Assembly (NCBI RefSeq): GCF_002902965.1
Contig: NZ_CP026106.1
Coordinates: 62,001 to 126,000 of the forward strand
DNA from: Paraburkholderia hospita
GTDB lineage: Bacteria; Pseudomonadota; Gammaproteobacteria; Burkholderiales; Burkholderiaceae
Length of the DNA: 64,000 nucleotides
Direction of reading: 5' to 3'
Of the stretch, positions 51,572 through 60,076 are shown one piece after another. The translations under genes were made by a program, and so were the position numbers. Position 1 is the stretch's first letter, and the number at the start of each line of letters is the position of its first letter. Below the pieces are notes generated by a model. That model ran no database searches and had not been told where the DNA came from. It saw only the letters and a program-made list of their open reading frames with translations.

Positions 51572-52609
51572 TCACCCGCCGCCATCGAGCGCGAGACGCA
51601 TCGCACCGAACTTCCGCCGGTATTGCGCCGGCGTCAGGCACACGCTGCGGCGGAACAGCCTGTTGAAGAAGCTCGCATCTTCGTAGCCGACTTCATTGGC
51701 GATCGCTTCGATTGGCTGCTGGTTGGATTCGAGCATCTGCTTGGCCTCTTCGAGCCGCAGCGTGTGCACGTAGACCAGCGGCGACATGCCCGTCGCCTGC
51801 TGGAAGCGCCGCTTGAACGAGCGCTCGGGCAGGCCGCTCAGTTGCACCATCGCCGCGACGGGGGACGCCTCGGCGTAGTGCCCGGCGATCCACGCCTGGC
51901 AGCGCGCGATCACGGCGTCCTCGACCTGCCGCGTGCGCGCGAGCCGCGCGAACGGCTGCTGACCCACATCGTTCCAGACGACCAGGTTGATGCGCGCCGT
52001 TTGCATCGCGATTTCCACGCCCGCGAGCCGTGCGATCAGATACAGCGCGAGGTCCAGCCATGAAGTTCCGCCACCCGCCATGATGAGCCGCTGGCCGTCG
52101 CCCGACGCGACGAGCGCCCGATGCCTGCGCACCTTGACGGCCGGGTAGCGGCGCGTCATCAGGTCGCAAAAGGCCCAGTGCGTGGTCGCTTCATGACCGT
52201 CGAGCAGCCCGGCTTCGGCGAGCAGGATCGCGCCAGAGCAGGCCGTCGCGAGAATCTTGCCGTCGGCGTAGCAGCTTCGCAGGCAATCGATCTCTTGCGC
52301 GAAGCGTCCTTCGAGCGCTTCGCCCGGCGCCACCATCAGCTCGGGCACGCAAACCACGTCGGCGTGCGCGCAGGCATCGAGCGTCGCGTCGGGCGTGATG
52401 CGCACATTGTTCGCGGCGACCAGCGAAGCGCCGTGCCGCGACACGACCTGCGGCGCGAACGGCGCAACGCCGGGCGCGCCTTCGACGATCAGGCCCCAGT
52501 CTCTTCCCGCCGACATGAACATGTCGTACATCCCGTACACCACGGAAGCCGAGGTTTCGGGCATCGCCAGGATGGCGATGCGCACGGACGTGCGGGTCTT
52601 CTCTTTCAT
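51572..52609 (-). CDS. GlxA-family regulator (DJ-1/PfpI + AraC)
   Basis: A 345-residue regulator. Residues 10-205 are a DJ-1/PfpI-like amidotransferase-type fold (VRIAILAMPETSASVVYGMYD, ACSGAILLAEAGLLDGHEATTHWAF with the nucleophile-elbow cysteine, and AGGGTSWLDLALYLIARLAG). Residues 225-340 are the AraC DNA-binding domain (GLPERSFKRRFQQATGMSPLVYVHTLRLEEAKQMLESNQQPIEAIANEVGYEDASFFNRLFRR). GlxA-type regulators act on betaine, arginine and aldehyde metabolism genes. A homocysteine methyltransferase-like gene lies divergent at 52803 and is a plausible target. The ATG is followed by KEKTRTS. Confidence 0.9.
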   Translation of the reverse strand: MKEKTRTSVRIAILAMPETSASVVYGMYDMFMSAGRDWGLIVEGAPGVAPFAPQVVSRHGASLVAANNVRITPDATLDACAHADVVCVPELMVAPGEALEGRFAQEIDCLRSCYADGKILATACSGAILLAEAGLLDGHEATTHWAFCDLMTRRYPAVKVRRHRALVASGDGQRLIMAGGGTSWLDLALYLIARLAGVEIAMQTARINLVVWNDVGQQPFARLARTRQVEDAVIARCQAWIAGHYAEASPVAAMVQLSGLPERSFKRRFQQATGMSPLVYVHTLRLEEAKQMLESNQQPIEAIANEVGYEDASFFNRLFRRSVCLTPAQYRRKFGAMRLALDGGG

Positions 52610-52802
52610 GGCCGATTCGTCCCGTTCGTGGCCGATAACGCTTTAGTCGGAAGCGCGCGTTCGCCGTATCGTGACGGCGTCGTAGATGTAATTTAAGTGT
52701 AAGGATTGCGTTTATGCCAGACCGGCGACGGCTGGCTTATCTCGCTTGTCGCGCTTATCTCGTCGCGTCGATGGATGGGCGCGATCGTTCGAAGGAGCTT
52801 CC

Positions 52803-53765
52803 ATGAGTCCGTATCGCCAGCACCTGCCGCAACTCGCCGATTCCCTGTTCATCACGGACGGCGGCCTCGAAACCACGCTGATTTTTCATGACGGCATCGA
52901 CCTGCCGTGCTTCGCCGCGTTCGCGCTGCTGCGCGATGAAGCGGGCGAGGCGATGCTGGAGCGATATTTCGCGCGCTATGCGGAGCTGGCGCGCAGCGAA
53001 AACGTCGGCCTCGTGCTGGAATCGCCGACCTGGCGCGCGAATCCCGATTGGGCGGGCAAGCTCGGTTATACGGCGGCGTCGCTTGCCGATGCGAACCGTC
53101 GCGCGATTGCGTTGCTCGCGCGCGTCCGCGCCGCTTATGAAACGCCGGCGACGCCGATCGTCATCAGCGGCAACCTCGGTCCACGCGGCGACGGCTATCG
53201 CGCCGATGCGCGCATGAGCCAGAGCGAAGCGCGTGCCTATCATCAGCCGCAGATCGAAACCTTCGCGGCGACGCAAGCCGACATGGTCGCCGCCTTCACG
53301 ATCAACTACGCGGACGAAGCAATCGGGGTGATCCAGGCGGCGCAGGCGTGCGCGATGCCTGTCGCGATAGCGTTCACGCTGGAGACGGATGGACGGTTGC
53401 CGTCGGGCGAGCCGCTGGCCGATGCGATCGGGCGCACCGATGCCGAGACGCATGGCTACGCGGCTTACTTCATGATCAACTGCGCGCACCCGTCGCACTT
53501 CGCGTCGATGCTCGCCGACGCGGGCGCGTGGCGCGAGCGCATTCGCGGCGTGCGAGCCAATGCGTCGAAGCGCAGTCACGCCGAACTCGACGAAGCCGAC
53601 GATCTCGACGACGGCGATCCGGACGAGCTCGGCGGCAGCTATCGCGCGCTGCGTCATTTGCTGCCATGCATGACGGTAGTCGGCGGATGCTGCGGTACGG
53701 ATCATCGGCACGTCGGGCAGATTTGCCGCGCGATGAAGGCGCCGCTGGCCGCCGATACGGTTTGA
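52803..53765 (+). CDS. Homocysteine S-methyltransferase family protein
   Basis: A 320-residue (betaalpha)8 enzyme: DSLFITDGGLETTLIFHDGIDLP near the start, NLGPRGDGYR near residue 120, then FMINCAHPSHF with one zinc-ligand Cys (about 229) and TVVGGCCGTDHRHV with the two final Cys (about 301-302). All three zinc cysteines are present, so methyl transfer to or from homocysteine (or betaine/S-methylmethionine-type substrate) is expected. AAGGAGCTTCC precedes the ATG. Divergent from the GlxA regulator, 193 bases apart. Confidence 0.87.
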   Translation: MSPYRQHLPQLADSLFITDGGLETTLIFHDGIDLPCFAAFALLRDEAGEAMLERYFARYAELARSENVGLVLESPTWRANPDWAGKLGYTAASLADANRRAIALLARVRAAYETPATPIVISGNLGPRGDGYRADARMSQSEARAYHQPQIETFAATQADMVAAFTINYADEAIGVIQAAQACAMPVAIAFTLETDGRLPSGEPLADAIGRTDAETHGYAAYFMINCAHPSHFASMLADAGAWRERIRGVRANASKRSHAELDEADDLDDGDPDELGGSYRALRHLLPCMTVVGGCCGTDHRHVGQICRAMKAPLAADTV

Positions 53766-53815
53766 CGTTCAGCGCGCGAGGGCCGCTCGCGCCGCCGCCG
53801 CCTCCGCGCCGATAC

Positions 53816-54307
53816 TCACGCCCGGCCCAGCGTGAGCGCAAATTCGTCGAGTTGCGTGATGCAGGTGTTCCAGCCGTCGAAAAAGCCGAGTTGCTCGTGC
53901 CGGTCGCGCGTCGCGACGTCGGGATGCATGACGCGCGCGATGTAGCGGCTGCCTTCGCCTTCTTTGGACATTGCAATGTCGGCGGTGAAGCCAAGCCACG
54001 GCGTGTTGGGGCGCCAGCCCGCCGTGAGCATCGACGTGAACACGATGCGCGCTTGCGGGACGACTTCGAGAAAGCAGCCGGGGTTGTCGCTCGTGCCGCC
54101 ATCGGGACCTTGCATGAAGGTGTGAAAGGCGCCGCCCGGACGCAGATCGAACGCGCGGACTTCAGTGGTCCAGGGCTTCGGGCACCACCACTCTTTCAGC
54201 AAATCCGGTTCGGTCCACGCGCGCCACAAGGCAGCCACCGGCGCGCGCAGCACGCGAGTGATGACGAGATCGTTCGTGTCAGCGCTTTCGACGGGTTTTG
54301 TTGACAT
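53816..54307 (-). CDS. SRPBCC (AHSA1-like) protein
   Basis: A 163-residue START/AHSA1-type protein: DLVITRVLRAPVAALWRAWTEPDLLKEWWCPKPWTTEVRAFDLRPGGAFHTFMQGPDG and a late FFDGWNTCITQLDEFA helix. These proteins bind hydrophobic ligands. They are typically encoded together with an ArsR-family repressor, as here; the two genes overlap by 29 bases. Ligand unknown. Confidence 0.87.
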   Translation of the reverse strand: MSTKPVESADTNDLVITRVLRAPVAALWRAWTEPDLLKEWWCPKPWTTEVRAFDLRPGGAFHTFMQGPDGGTSDNPGCFLEVVPQARIVFTSMLTAGWRPNTPWLGFTADIAMSKEGEGSRYIARVMHPDVATRDRHEQLGFFDGWNTCITQLDEFALTLGRA

Positions 54308-54647
54308 CAGCTTGCTCCTCTTGATGAAGCTGTTCGACGAATTCGACCATCCGGTCGGATCGTGCTTCCCACACGGCGCGCTGCGCGGCCAGCCATGTTT
54401 CGACTTCCGTCAGCTTCGCGGGCATCAGCTCGCAGGTGCGCGTGCGGCCGATCTTGTGCGTGCGGATCAGGCCGCTGTGCTCCAGCACCGCGACGTGTTT
54501 CATGAACGACGGCAGCGCCATGTCGAACGGCTGGGCCAGCACCGAGACGGTCTGCGCACCGCGCCCGAGCATGCTGACGATCGCGCAACGGGTTGGATCG
54601 GACAGCGCCTGGAACACTTCGCTTACTGCGGCATGATAGTTAGCCAT
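54279..54647 (-). CDS. ArsR-family transcriptional repressor
   Basis: A 122-residue repressor starting MANYHAAVSEVFQALSDPTRCAIVSMLGRGAQTVSVLAQPFDMALPSFMKHVAVLEHSGLIRTHKIGRTRTCELMP, the standard winged helix-turn-helix of ArsR proteins paired with SRPBCC proteins. It lacks the CxC or similar metal motif of metalloregulators, so the inducer is probably not a metal. The frame extends upstream to 54695, but ATG 54647 has the conserved N-terminus. A 16-base palindrome covers this ATG. Confidence 0.87.
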   Translation of the reverse strand: MANYHAAVSEVFQALSDPTRCAIVSMLGRGAQTVSVLAQPFDMALPSFMKHVAVLEHSGLIRTHKIGRTRTCELMPAKLTEVETWLAAQRAVWEARSDRMVEFVEQLHQEEQADVNKTRRKR

Positions 54648-54655
54648 ATGGCTAA
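54640..54655. promoter_or_regulatory. Palindrome over the arsR start codon, candidate operator
   Basis: TTAGCCATATGGCTAA reads the same on both strands and includes the ATG of the ArsR gene. Autorepression by the ArsR protein is the simplest reading; the short upstream spacer would make the promoter overlap the site. Confidence 0.5.
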
Positions 54656-54759
54656 GTATAGTGCAAAAGTGGCGGCGCAGCGAAGGCGTCCGCACTGACG
54701 GCGCGCGTCTAAGCTATCAGCATGGGTTTAGCGTCAATCCCAAGAAACGGAGGCGTTCG

Positions 54760-55578
54760 ATGAACACACCCAACGACACGGGCTTCACCGGCTCGATTCC
54801 TGAAATCTACGAGCGCTACCTCGTGCCGATGATCTTCGAGCCATACGCGCGCGATCTCGCGAGCAGGGCGGCGTCGGTCCAGCCGTCGCGCGTGCTCGAA
54901 ATCGCGGCGGGCACGGGCGTCGTCACGCGTGCGATGGCGGATGCGCTGTCCGAGCATGTCGAAATCGTCGCGACGGACCTCAATCAGGCGATGCTCGACT
55001 GCGCCGCGACGCTCGGCACGTACAGGCCCGTGACATGGCAGCAGGCGGATGCGATGCATCTGCCATTCGACGACGCGAGCTTCGATCTGATCGTCTGCCA
55101 GTTCGGCGCGATGTTCTTTCCCGACAAGGCGCGCGCGTTTGCCGAGGCGCGGCGCGTGCTGCGAAGCGGTGGCGTGCTGCTATTCAACGTCTGGGATCGA
55201 ATCGAGGAGAACGCATTTACCGTCACCGTTTCGGACGCGCTCGGCAGGCTGTATGCGGCGGACCCGCCGAGTTTCTTGCAGCGCGTGCCGCACGGTTATT
55301 GGGACACGAACATCATTGCGCGCGATCTCGCGAATGGCGGCTTCGATGCGCCGCCGCCGCGCATCGAGACGATCGCGAAACGCAGCGGCGCGGGGTCGGC
55401 GCAGGCTGCCGCGATCGCGTTCTGCCAGGGCACGCCGATCCGGGCCGAAATCGAGGCCCGTTCGGGCGCAACGCTCGACGAAGCGACTGCGGCTTGCGCG
55501 ACCGCCCTACGCAAGCGTTTTGGCGGTAGCGCAATCGACGGAAGGATTCAAGCGCACGTCGTCACAGCACAACGTTAA
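54760..55578 (+). CDS. Class I SAM-dependent methyltransferase
   Basis: A 272-residue methyltransferase: ERYLVPMIFEPYARDLASRA, then the SAM motifs VLEIAAGTGVVTRAMADAL (motif I) and VATDLNQAMLDCA, WQQADAMHLPFDDASFDLIVCQFGAMFFPDKARAFAEARRVLRSGGVLLFNVWD. The arrangement is that of UbiE/COQ5-like small-molecule methyltransferases. ACGGAGG precedes the ATG at 54760. Acceptor unknown; no pathway neighbours. Confidence 0.85.
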   Translation: MNTPNDTGFTGSIPEIYERYLVPMIFEPYARDLASRAASVQPSRVLEIAAGTGVVTRAMADALSEHVEIVATDLNQAMLDCAATLGTYRPVTWQQADAMHLPFDDASFDLIVCQFGAMFFPDKARAFAEARRVLRSGGVLLFNVWDRIEENAFTVTVSDALGRLYAADPPSFLQRVPHGYWDTNIIARDLANGGFDAPPPRIETIAKRSGAGSAQAAAIAFCQGTPIRAEIEARSGATLDEATAACATALRKRFGGSAIDGRIQAHVVTAQR

Positions 55579-55768
55579 AACGACGAAAAAGTGTGTCCCG
55601 CTGAGCGCAACGATCCCTCCGAAAGCCGCTCCCGCCTTATGTGACGGGCCGGACGGCGTTTGCCCGGCGGAAATTGTTACACCTCTTACTGGAAGGAATG
55701 ACCGGTGTTACTAACGCCTTTCAGACGTTGGTTATACTCGCCCCGTCTCAAAAACTACTGATCAAACT

Positions 55769-56224
55769 ATGTCGAAGCGAATCATTCAGATGGTGGCCAT
55801 TGCAGCGCTGACGGCTGCGGCGTCGTTGCCGGCGATGGCCGGCGATATGAACAATGCGCTTGGCGGCGCGCTCGGCGGCGTCGCCGGTGCAGCAGTGGGC
55901 GGCGCGGTGGGCGGCAGCACGGGCGCCGTGATCGGCGGCGCGGTGGGCGGCGGCGCGGGCGGTGCGGTTACGTCGAACCGCCGTGAGCGCACGGGCGCGA
56001 TCATCGGCGGCGCGCTCGGCGGCGGTGCGGGCACCGCGGCGGGCAACGCGATGGGCGGGCGCGGAGGCGGCCTGGTCGGCGCGGCGCTGGGCGGCGGCGC
56101 CGGTTCGGCGCTCGGCGGCAACATCTCGCGTTCCAACTCGTACGCCGACGACTATTCGCACGGTTCGTACGGTTCGCACGGTTCGTACAAGCGCAAGCAC
56201 AAGCACCGTCACTACGACGACTGA
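55769..56224 (+). CDS. Secreted glycine-zipper protein
   Basis: A 151-residue exported protein. Signal peptide to about residue 24 (SLPAMAGD). Residues 26-116 are a low-complexity Gly/Ala/Val region with many G-x-x-x-G glycine-zipper patterns (GALGGVAGAAVGGAVGGSTGAVIGGAVGGG...), interrupted by a basic RRERTG hinge. The C-terminal part has two GSYGSH/GSYK repeats and a basic KRKHKHRH tail. Glycine zippers commonly insert into or line membranes; the exact role is unknown. A TATACT -10-like box lies at 55733-55738. Confidence 0.75.
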   Translation: MSKRIIQMVAIAALTAAASLPAMAGDMNNALGGALGGVAGAAVGGAVGGSTGAVIGGAVGGGAGGAVTSNRRERTGAIIGGALGGGAGTAAGNAMGGRGGGLVGAALGGGAGSALGGNISRSNSYADDYSHGSYGSHGSYKRKHKHRHYDD

Positions 56225-56407
56225 TTGGCGAGCTGACGGCCTTGCGAGTTCACTGAACGGCGAACTCGCGGGTCGGACGGGCACGACGGCGCGGCGGCGC
56301 AATCGCCATGCGACAAATCATCGCAGGGAATTGTCGCGGATCAAAAACGAGATAAGCGCCATTTGAAGGTAGGGTTGTCGAAATGCCCTTCTTTTGCAGG
56401 CGTCATC

Positions 56408-57166
56408 GTGCCCGTTGACTATCTTCGCGGCTTTACCTCGGCCGCTCGCACTGACGCCGCCAACCGGCGGCTTGGCCTCGCGCTCGCCGGGATTGCCGGC
56501 GCAGCAAACGCGGGCGGCTTTCTGGCGATTGGCCAGTACACGTCGCACATGTCCGGCATGGTGTCGTCGCTGGCCGACAGTCTCGCGCTCGGCAACCTCG
56601 CGTTCGTGCTGTCGGCGGCGAGTTCGATCTTCGCGTTTCTCGCCGGTGCGGCGAGTTCGGCCATTCTGATCAACTGGGGCCGACGAAGAGGGACGCAGAG
56701 CGTCTACGCGATGCCGCTGGTGCTCGAAGGGCTTCTGTTGTTGTGCTTCGGCGTGCTCGGCGCGAACCTGGAGCAGCATCGTCTGCTGTTCGTGCCCGCC
56801 ACCGTCACGCTGCTTTGCTACGTGATGGGGCTGCAGAACGCGATGATCACCAAGATATCGAAAGCGGAAATCCGCACGACGCACGTCACGGGTCTCGTGA
56901 CGGATCTCGGCATTGAAATCGGCAAGGGCTTGTACTGGAACCGGGGCGTGCCGTCAACGGAAGCGGCTTATGTCGGCGCCGACATGCGGCGGCTCGGTTT
57001 GCTCGCCTCGCTGCTCGGCATGTTTCTCGCGGGCGGGCTTGCGGGCGCGATTGCGTTCAAACAGGTCGGCTTCATCGCGACGCTGCCGCTTGCGGCGTCG
57101 TTGCTGGTGCTGGCGGCCGTGCCCGTTGCCGATGATCTGTTGAGGTATCCGCGACGGGCGCGGTGA
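56408..57166 (+). CDS. DUF1275 family (YoaK-like) membrane protein
   Basis: A roughly 252-residue membrane protein with about six hydrophobic helices: LGLALAGIAGAANAGGFLAIGQYTSHMSGMVSSLADSLALGN, the MGLQNAMITKISKAEIRTTHVTGLVTDLGIEIGK segment (family hallmark near residue 145) and two C-terminal helices. DUF1275/YoaK proteins are putative transporters without a known substrate. The start is unclear: GTG at 56408, or in-frame TTG codons upstream (56363, 56375); no strong ribosome site decides it. Confidence 0.75.
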   Translation: MPVDYLRGFTSAARTDAANRRLGLALAGIAGAANAGGFLAIGQYTSHMSGMVSSLADSLALGNLAFVLSAASSIFAFLAGAASSAILINWGRRRGTQSVYAMPLVLEGLLLLCFGVLGANLEQHRLLFVPATVTLLCYVMGLQNAMITKISKAEIRTTHVTGLVTDLGIEIGKGLYWNRGVPSTEAAYVGADMRRLGLLASLLGMFLAGGLAGAIAFKQVGFIATLPLAASLLVLAAVPVADDLLRYPRRAR

Positions 57167-57228
57167 ATTGCGCTCGCCGGACGGACCTGAACACGCTTCT
57201 CACGCGCGCACATCGCGCGCCGCGACTT

Positions 57229-57939
57229 TTACTTCTCCCAGAGCTTGCGTCCCAAGAACGTCAGCGTCCGGTCCCACGCCATTTCCGACCACACCGGGTC
57301 GAACTGCGTGCCGGCGATGCGGCTGAAGCCGACGGCTGTTTCGTTGGCGAACGCGTGATGCGCGAGATAGCGATGAAACTCGACGTCCACGTTCGCGTCA
57401 CGCAGCTTCGATTCGAGCGTTTCGACCGTCGCGATCGGGAAGAACGCGTCCTGCGTCGCGTAATGCCCGATAACCGGCACCTTGATTTTCGACGCGTCGA
57501 TATAGTCGAGCGGAGGGAAGCCGTAGAACACGACTCCCGCCGACACTTCCGGGCTTTGACCCAGCGTGAGCAAGGTTAGCGCACCGCCCATGCAATAGCC
57601 CATCACGGCAACGCGACCCGAACGCTGCTTCAGATATTGCGCCGCGCCGCGAACGTCCTGCGATGCGGCATCGCCGAAATCGAGGCCGTCCATCAGGTGA
57701 TGCGCTTCTTCCTCTTCGACCGTCGACTTGCCGCGATACAGATCGGGCACGAGCGCGAAGTAGCCGGCTGCCGCGAGGCGATCAGCGACGCCGCGAATCT
57801 GGTCGTTCAAGCCCCACCATTCCTGAATGACGACCACTGCGGGCGCGCCATCCGTTTTCTCGGGCGTGGCCAGATAACCTTGCAATTCTTTGCCGTCTGG
57901 GCGGCTGAAAGTGATTGTGGATCCCGTCGTCGTGTTCAT
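57229..57939 (-). CDS. Dienelactone hydrolase family protein
   Basis: A 236-residue alpha/beta hydrolase: VVVIQEWWGLNDQIRGVADRLAAAGYFALVPDLYRG, nucleophile elbow VAVMGYCMGGALTLL (Cys), GHYATQDAFFP (Asp) and AHHAFANET (His). The Cys-Asp-His triad and EWWG segment are those of dienelactone hydrolase-like carboxymethylenebutenolidases. It stands alone here, not in an aromatic-catabolism operon, so the substrate may differ. GAACACGCTC precedes the ATG. Confidence 0.87.
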   Translation of the reverse strand: MNTTTGSTITFSRPDGKELQGYLATPEKTDGAPAVVVIQEWWGLNDQIRGVADRLAAAGYFALVPDLYRGKSTVEEEEAHHLMDGLDFGDAASQDVRGAAQYLKQRSGRVAVMGYCMGGALTLLTLGQSPEVSAGVVFYGFPPLDYIDASKIKVPVIGHYATQDAFFPIATVETLESKLRDANVDVEFHRYLAHHAFANETAVGFSRIAGTQFDPVWSEMAWDRTLTFLGRKLWEK

Positions 57940-58015
57940 GAGCGTGTTCCTGTTGAATGGGCCACTAGCATAGCGCCAATGCCAGCCGAGTGCAGGCCTA
58001 CGGCCTTGTCAGAAA

Positions 58016-58052
58016 TGAAAACACCCTGCAAGCCTGAGCGCTTGCAGGGTGT
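58016..58052 (-). terminator. Rho-independent terminator of the small secreted protein gene
   Basis: ACACCCTGCAAG and CTTGCAGGGTGT form a perfect 12-pair stem around an 8-base loop. Leftward, the stem is followed by TTTTCATTTC. Confidence 0.85.
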
Positions 58053-58080
58053 CGCACTTCACTCGTTAATTCTGGATTCT

Positions 58081-58305
58081 TTAATCCCCCGGAAGCCAGT
58101 AGCAATCCGAAGGATTCCAGCTGGGATCGCATATCCAGTAGCCGAATGCGAGCTTCTGATCGGCGGCCGAAGCGCTTTTCGGGCCGTCCGACTTCATCGC
58201 GAACGGCTGCGCTTCCAGCGCGATCGGCGCTGCCGATGCGGACTGCGCGAAACACGACAACATCGATGAAGCGAGCAACGCAAGTAACGCAGATTTCACT
58301 TTCAT
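58081..58305 (-). CDS. Small secreted protein with C-terminal Trp/Cys motif
   Basis: A 74-residue exported protein: signal peptide to about residue 25 (SASAAP), then a short mature part ending LAFGYWICDPSWNPSDCYWLPGD. The paired cysteines near the end could form a disulfide. I do not recognise a family. A start with GGAGCATTTGAC upstream and a matched terminator downstream support a real gene. The 283 bases beyond it up to the next gene hold only a terminator at 58525-58555. Confidence 0.65.
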   Translation of the reverse strand: MKVKSALLALLASSMLSCFAQSASAAPIALEAQPFAMKSDGPKSASAADQKLAFGYWICDPSWNPSDCYWLPGD

Positions 58306-58524
58306 GTCAAATGCTCCGTTGTTATTTGAAGATCACGATGCACCGTTCATCAAGGTGTCACCGTACGGAAGACTTTATTGACAGTAGTGAGCTTCGTTAA
58401 TCAGATCTGTTTCCAGCGGTCGTCAGGATTTTCCGATTTCGCGGAGCTTCGGCGCGAGGTCAAAGTCTGTTCGTCATCCTGTTGACGTGGTGCGATTGGC
58501 GGTATATGGCTCGCAAATCCTGTC

Positions 58525-58555
58525 CATAAAAAAAGCGGGCATTGTTGCCCGCTTT
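58525..58555 (-). terminator. Rho-independent terminator of the CMD-family gene
   Basis: AAAGCGGGCA and TGCCCGCTTT pair around TTGT; leftward the stem runs into seven T. It ends the transcript from the gene at 58589-59026. Confidence 0.9.
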
Positions 58556-58588
58556 CTTGACAAGCCGCCGAAGCGCTTTAAAGCCTCG

Positions 58589-59026
58589 TTACGCTGGCAT
58601 CTTGCGGAACGAAATCGCGAAGCGGTTCCATGCATTGATCGCCGAAATCAGCAGCGTCAGATCGACCAGCTCGGCCTCGCTGAAATGCGGCTTCACTGCT
58701 TCCCACACCGCGTCGGGCACATGATTTTCGGAGACCAGCGTCACGGCTTCCGTCCACTCCAGCGCTGCGCGTTCGCGTGCCGTAAAGAACGGCGTTTCGC
58801 GCCACACGACGACCGTCGCCAGACGCCGATCCGTTTCGCCGCCCTTGCGCGCATCGGTGGTGTGCATGTCGACGCAGAACGCGCAGCCGTTGATCTGCGA
58901 TGCGCGCAGACGCACCAGTTCCGTCAGCGATTTTTCGAGGTCGCTCTTGCCGATGCGCTCTTCGAGCGCGAGCATTGCCTTGATTGCGTGCGGGTTGGCT
59001 TTGTAGAAGTCGAGACGTTGTTCCAT
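58589..59026 (-). CDS. Carboxymuconolactone decarboxylase family protein (AhpD-like)
   Basis: A 145-residue CMD-domain protein of the AhpD-like type: ALEERIGKSDLEKSLTELVRLRASQINGCAFCVDMHTTDARKGGETDRRL, with the redox C-x-x-C (Cys-Ala-Phe-Cys) and following His. Later AAL.WTEAVTLVSENHVPD is typical. Such proteins act as peroxidases or reductases for lipoyl/thiol systems. ATG at 59026 follows GAGGAAACG; upstream in-frame ATGs are unsupported. Complete, unlike the CMD remnant at 29205. Confidence 0.87.
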   Translation of the reverse strand: MEQRLDFYKANPHAIKAMLALEERIGKSDLEKSLTELVRLRASQINGCAFCVDMHTTDARKGGETDRRLATVVVWRETPFFTARERAALEWTEAVTLVSENHVPDAVWEAVKPHFSEAELVDLTLLISAINAWNRFAISFRKMPA

Positions 59027-59184
59027 GATCGTTTCCTCAGTGAGAGTGCGCATTGGCCTGCGCGACACATGAAGATTAGGCGCGAAACTGGCCGCAGGAA
59101 ATGGCCAATTTTGAGCAATTTGAGGTAGCCACTTCTGAACTGTTGCGGAACAACTTTACAAGGCTGTGGGGAACGACGCAGACG

Positions 59185-59211
59185 AAGGGCCGCCGCCGCG
59201 CGACGGCCCTT
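59185..59211 (-). terminator. Hairpin after the ABC transporter operon
   Basis: AAGGGCCG and CGGCCCTT (8 pairs) with a GC-rich loop, 20 bases after the last permease stop. No T-run, so it may be Rho-dependent or only a processing site. Confidence 0.4.
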
Positions 59212-59230
59212 GTGTGACAGAAAGAAGACC

Positions 59231-60076
59231 TTACTTGACCGCGCCGAGCGCGAGGCCCTTCACGAGATAGCGCTGCAGCCACGCGAACACGATCGACACC
59301 GGCAACGTCGCGCACAGCGTCGCGGCCATCACCAGATGCCATTCGACGACGTACTTGCCCGCCACCATATCCGTCACCTGCACGGTGAGCGTCTTGTTCT
59401 CGGGCGAGCGGATCAGCGTATAGACGACGGCGAACTCGTTCCACGCGTTGATGAACGTGAAAATGGCCGTCACGACGATAGCGGGCACGGCGAGCGGCAG
59501 GAACACCTTGAACACGGCACGCGTGCGGCTGCATCCTTCGAGCCACGCGGATTCTTCGAGATCGCGCGGCACGGTCTGGAAATACGACGACAGCATCCAC
59601 ACGGCGAACGCGATATTGAACGCCGCATACGAGACGATCACGCCGATCTTCGAATCGACAAGGTTGCCATCGCCATACGGAATCATCGCGGCGAGACGGA
59701 ACAGACCGACCACGAGCAGAATCGGCGAAAGCATCTGCGTGACGAGCAGAAACTGGCGGTACAGCCCGCGTCCACGAAACGGAAAGCGCGCCAGCGCATA
59801 CGCGGCGGGCAGGCTGACGGCGAGCGCGAGTGCTGTCGAAAGCAGGCTGATGACGGTGCTGTTGCGCAACGCGACGCCGAAGTTCGCGGCCGTCCACATG
59901 TCAACGAAGTTCTGCCATTGCCAGTGCATGGGCAACCAGCGCGCCGGATAGACGAACACTTCGTTCGCGGGCTTGAGCGCTGTGAAAAACATCACGGCAA
60001 ACGGAAACAGCACGACCACGATGAGCGGCGATAGCGCGAGCCAGCACCACACGGTGCGTTTCATCTTCACATTCAT
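59231..60076 (-). CDS. Carbohydrate ABC transporter permease (MalG/UgpE type)
   Basis: A 281-residue permease with six hydrophobic helices. The EAA loop that contacts the ATPase is clear (PRDLEESAWLEGCSRTRAVFKVFLPLAVP near residue 195). N-terminus KRTVWCWLALSPLIVVVLFPFAVMFFTALKP and the FINAWNEFAVVYTLI segment are typical of the CUT1 family. Pairs with the permease at 60073, whose stop overlaps this start (ATGA). Last gene of the leftward operon. Confidence 0.9.
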   Translation of the reverse strand: MNVKMKRTVWCWLALSPLIVVVLFPFAVMFFTALKPANEVFVYPARWLPMHWQWQNFVDMWTAANFGVALRNSTVISLLSTALALAVSLPAAYALARFPFRGRGLYRQFLLVTQMLSPILLVVGLFRLAAMIPYGDGNLVDSKIGVIVSYAAFNIAFAVWMLSSYFQTVPRDLEESAWLEGCSRTRAVFKVFLPLAVPAIVVTAIFTFINAWNEFAVVYTLIRSPENKTLTVQVTDMVAGKYVVEWHLVMAATLCATLPVSIVFAWLQRYLVKGLALGAVK

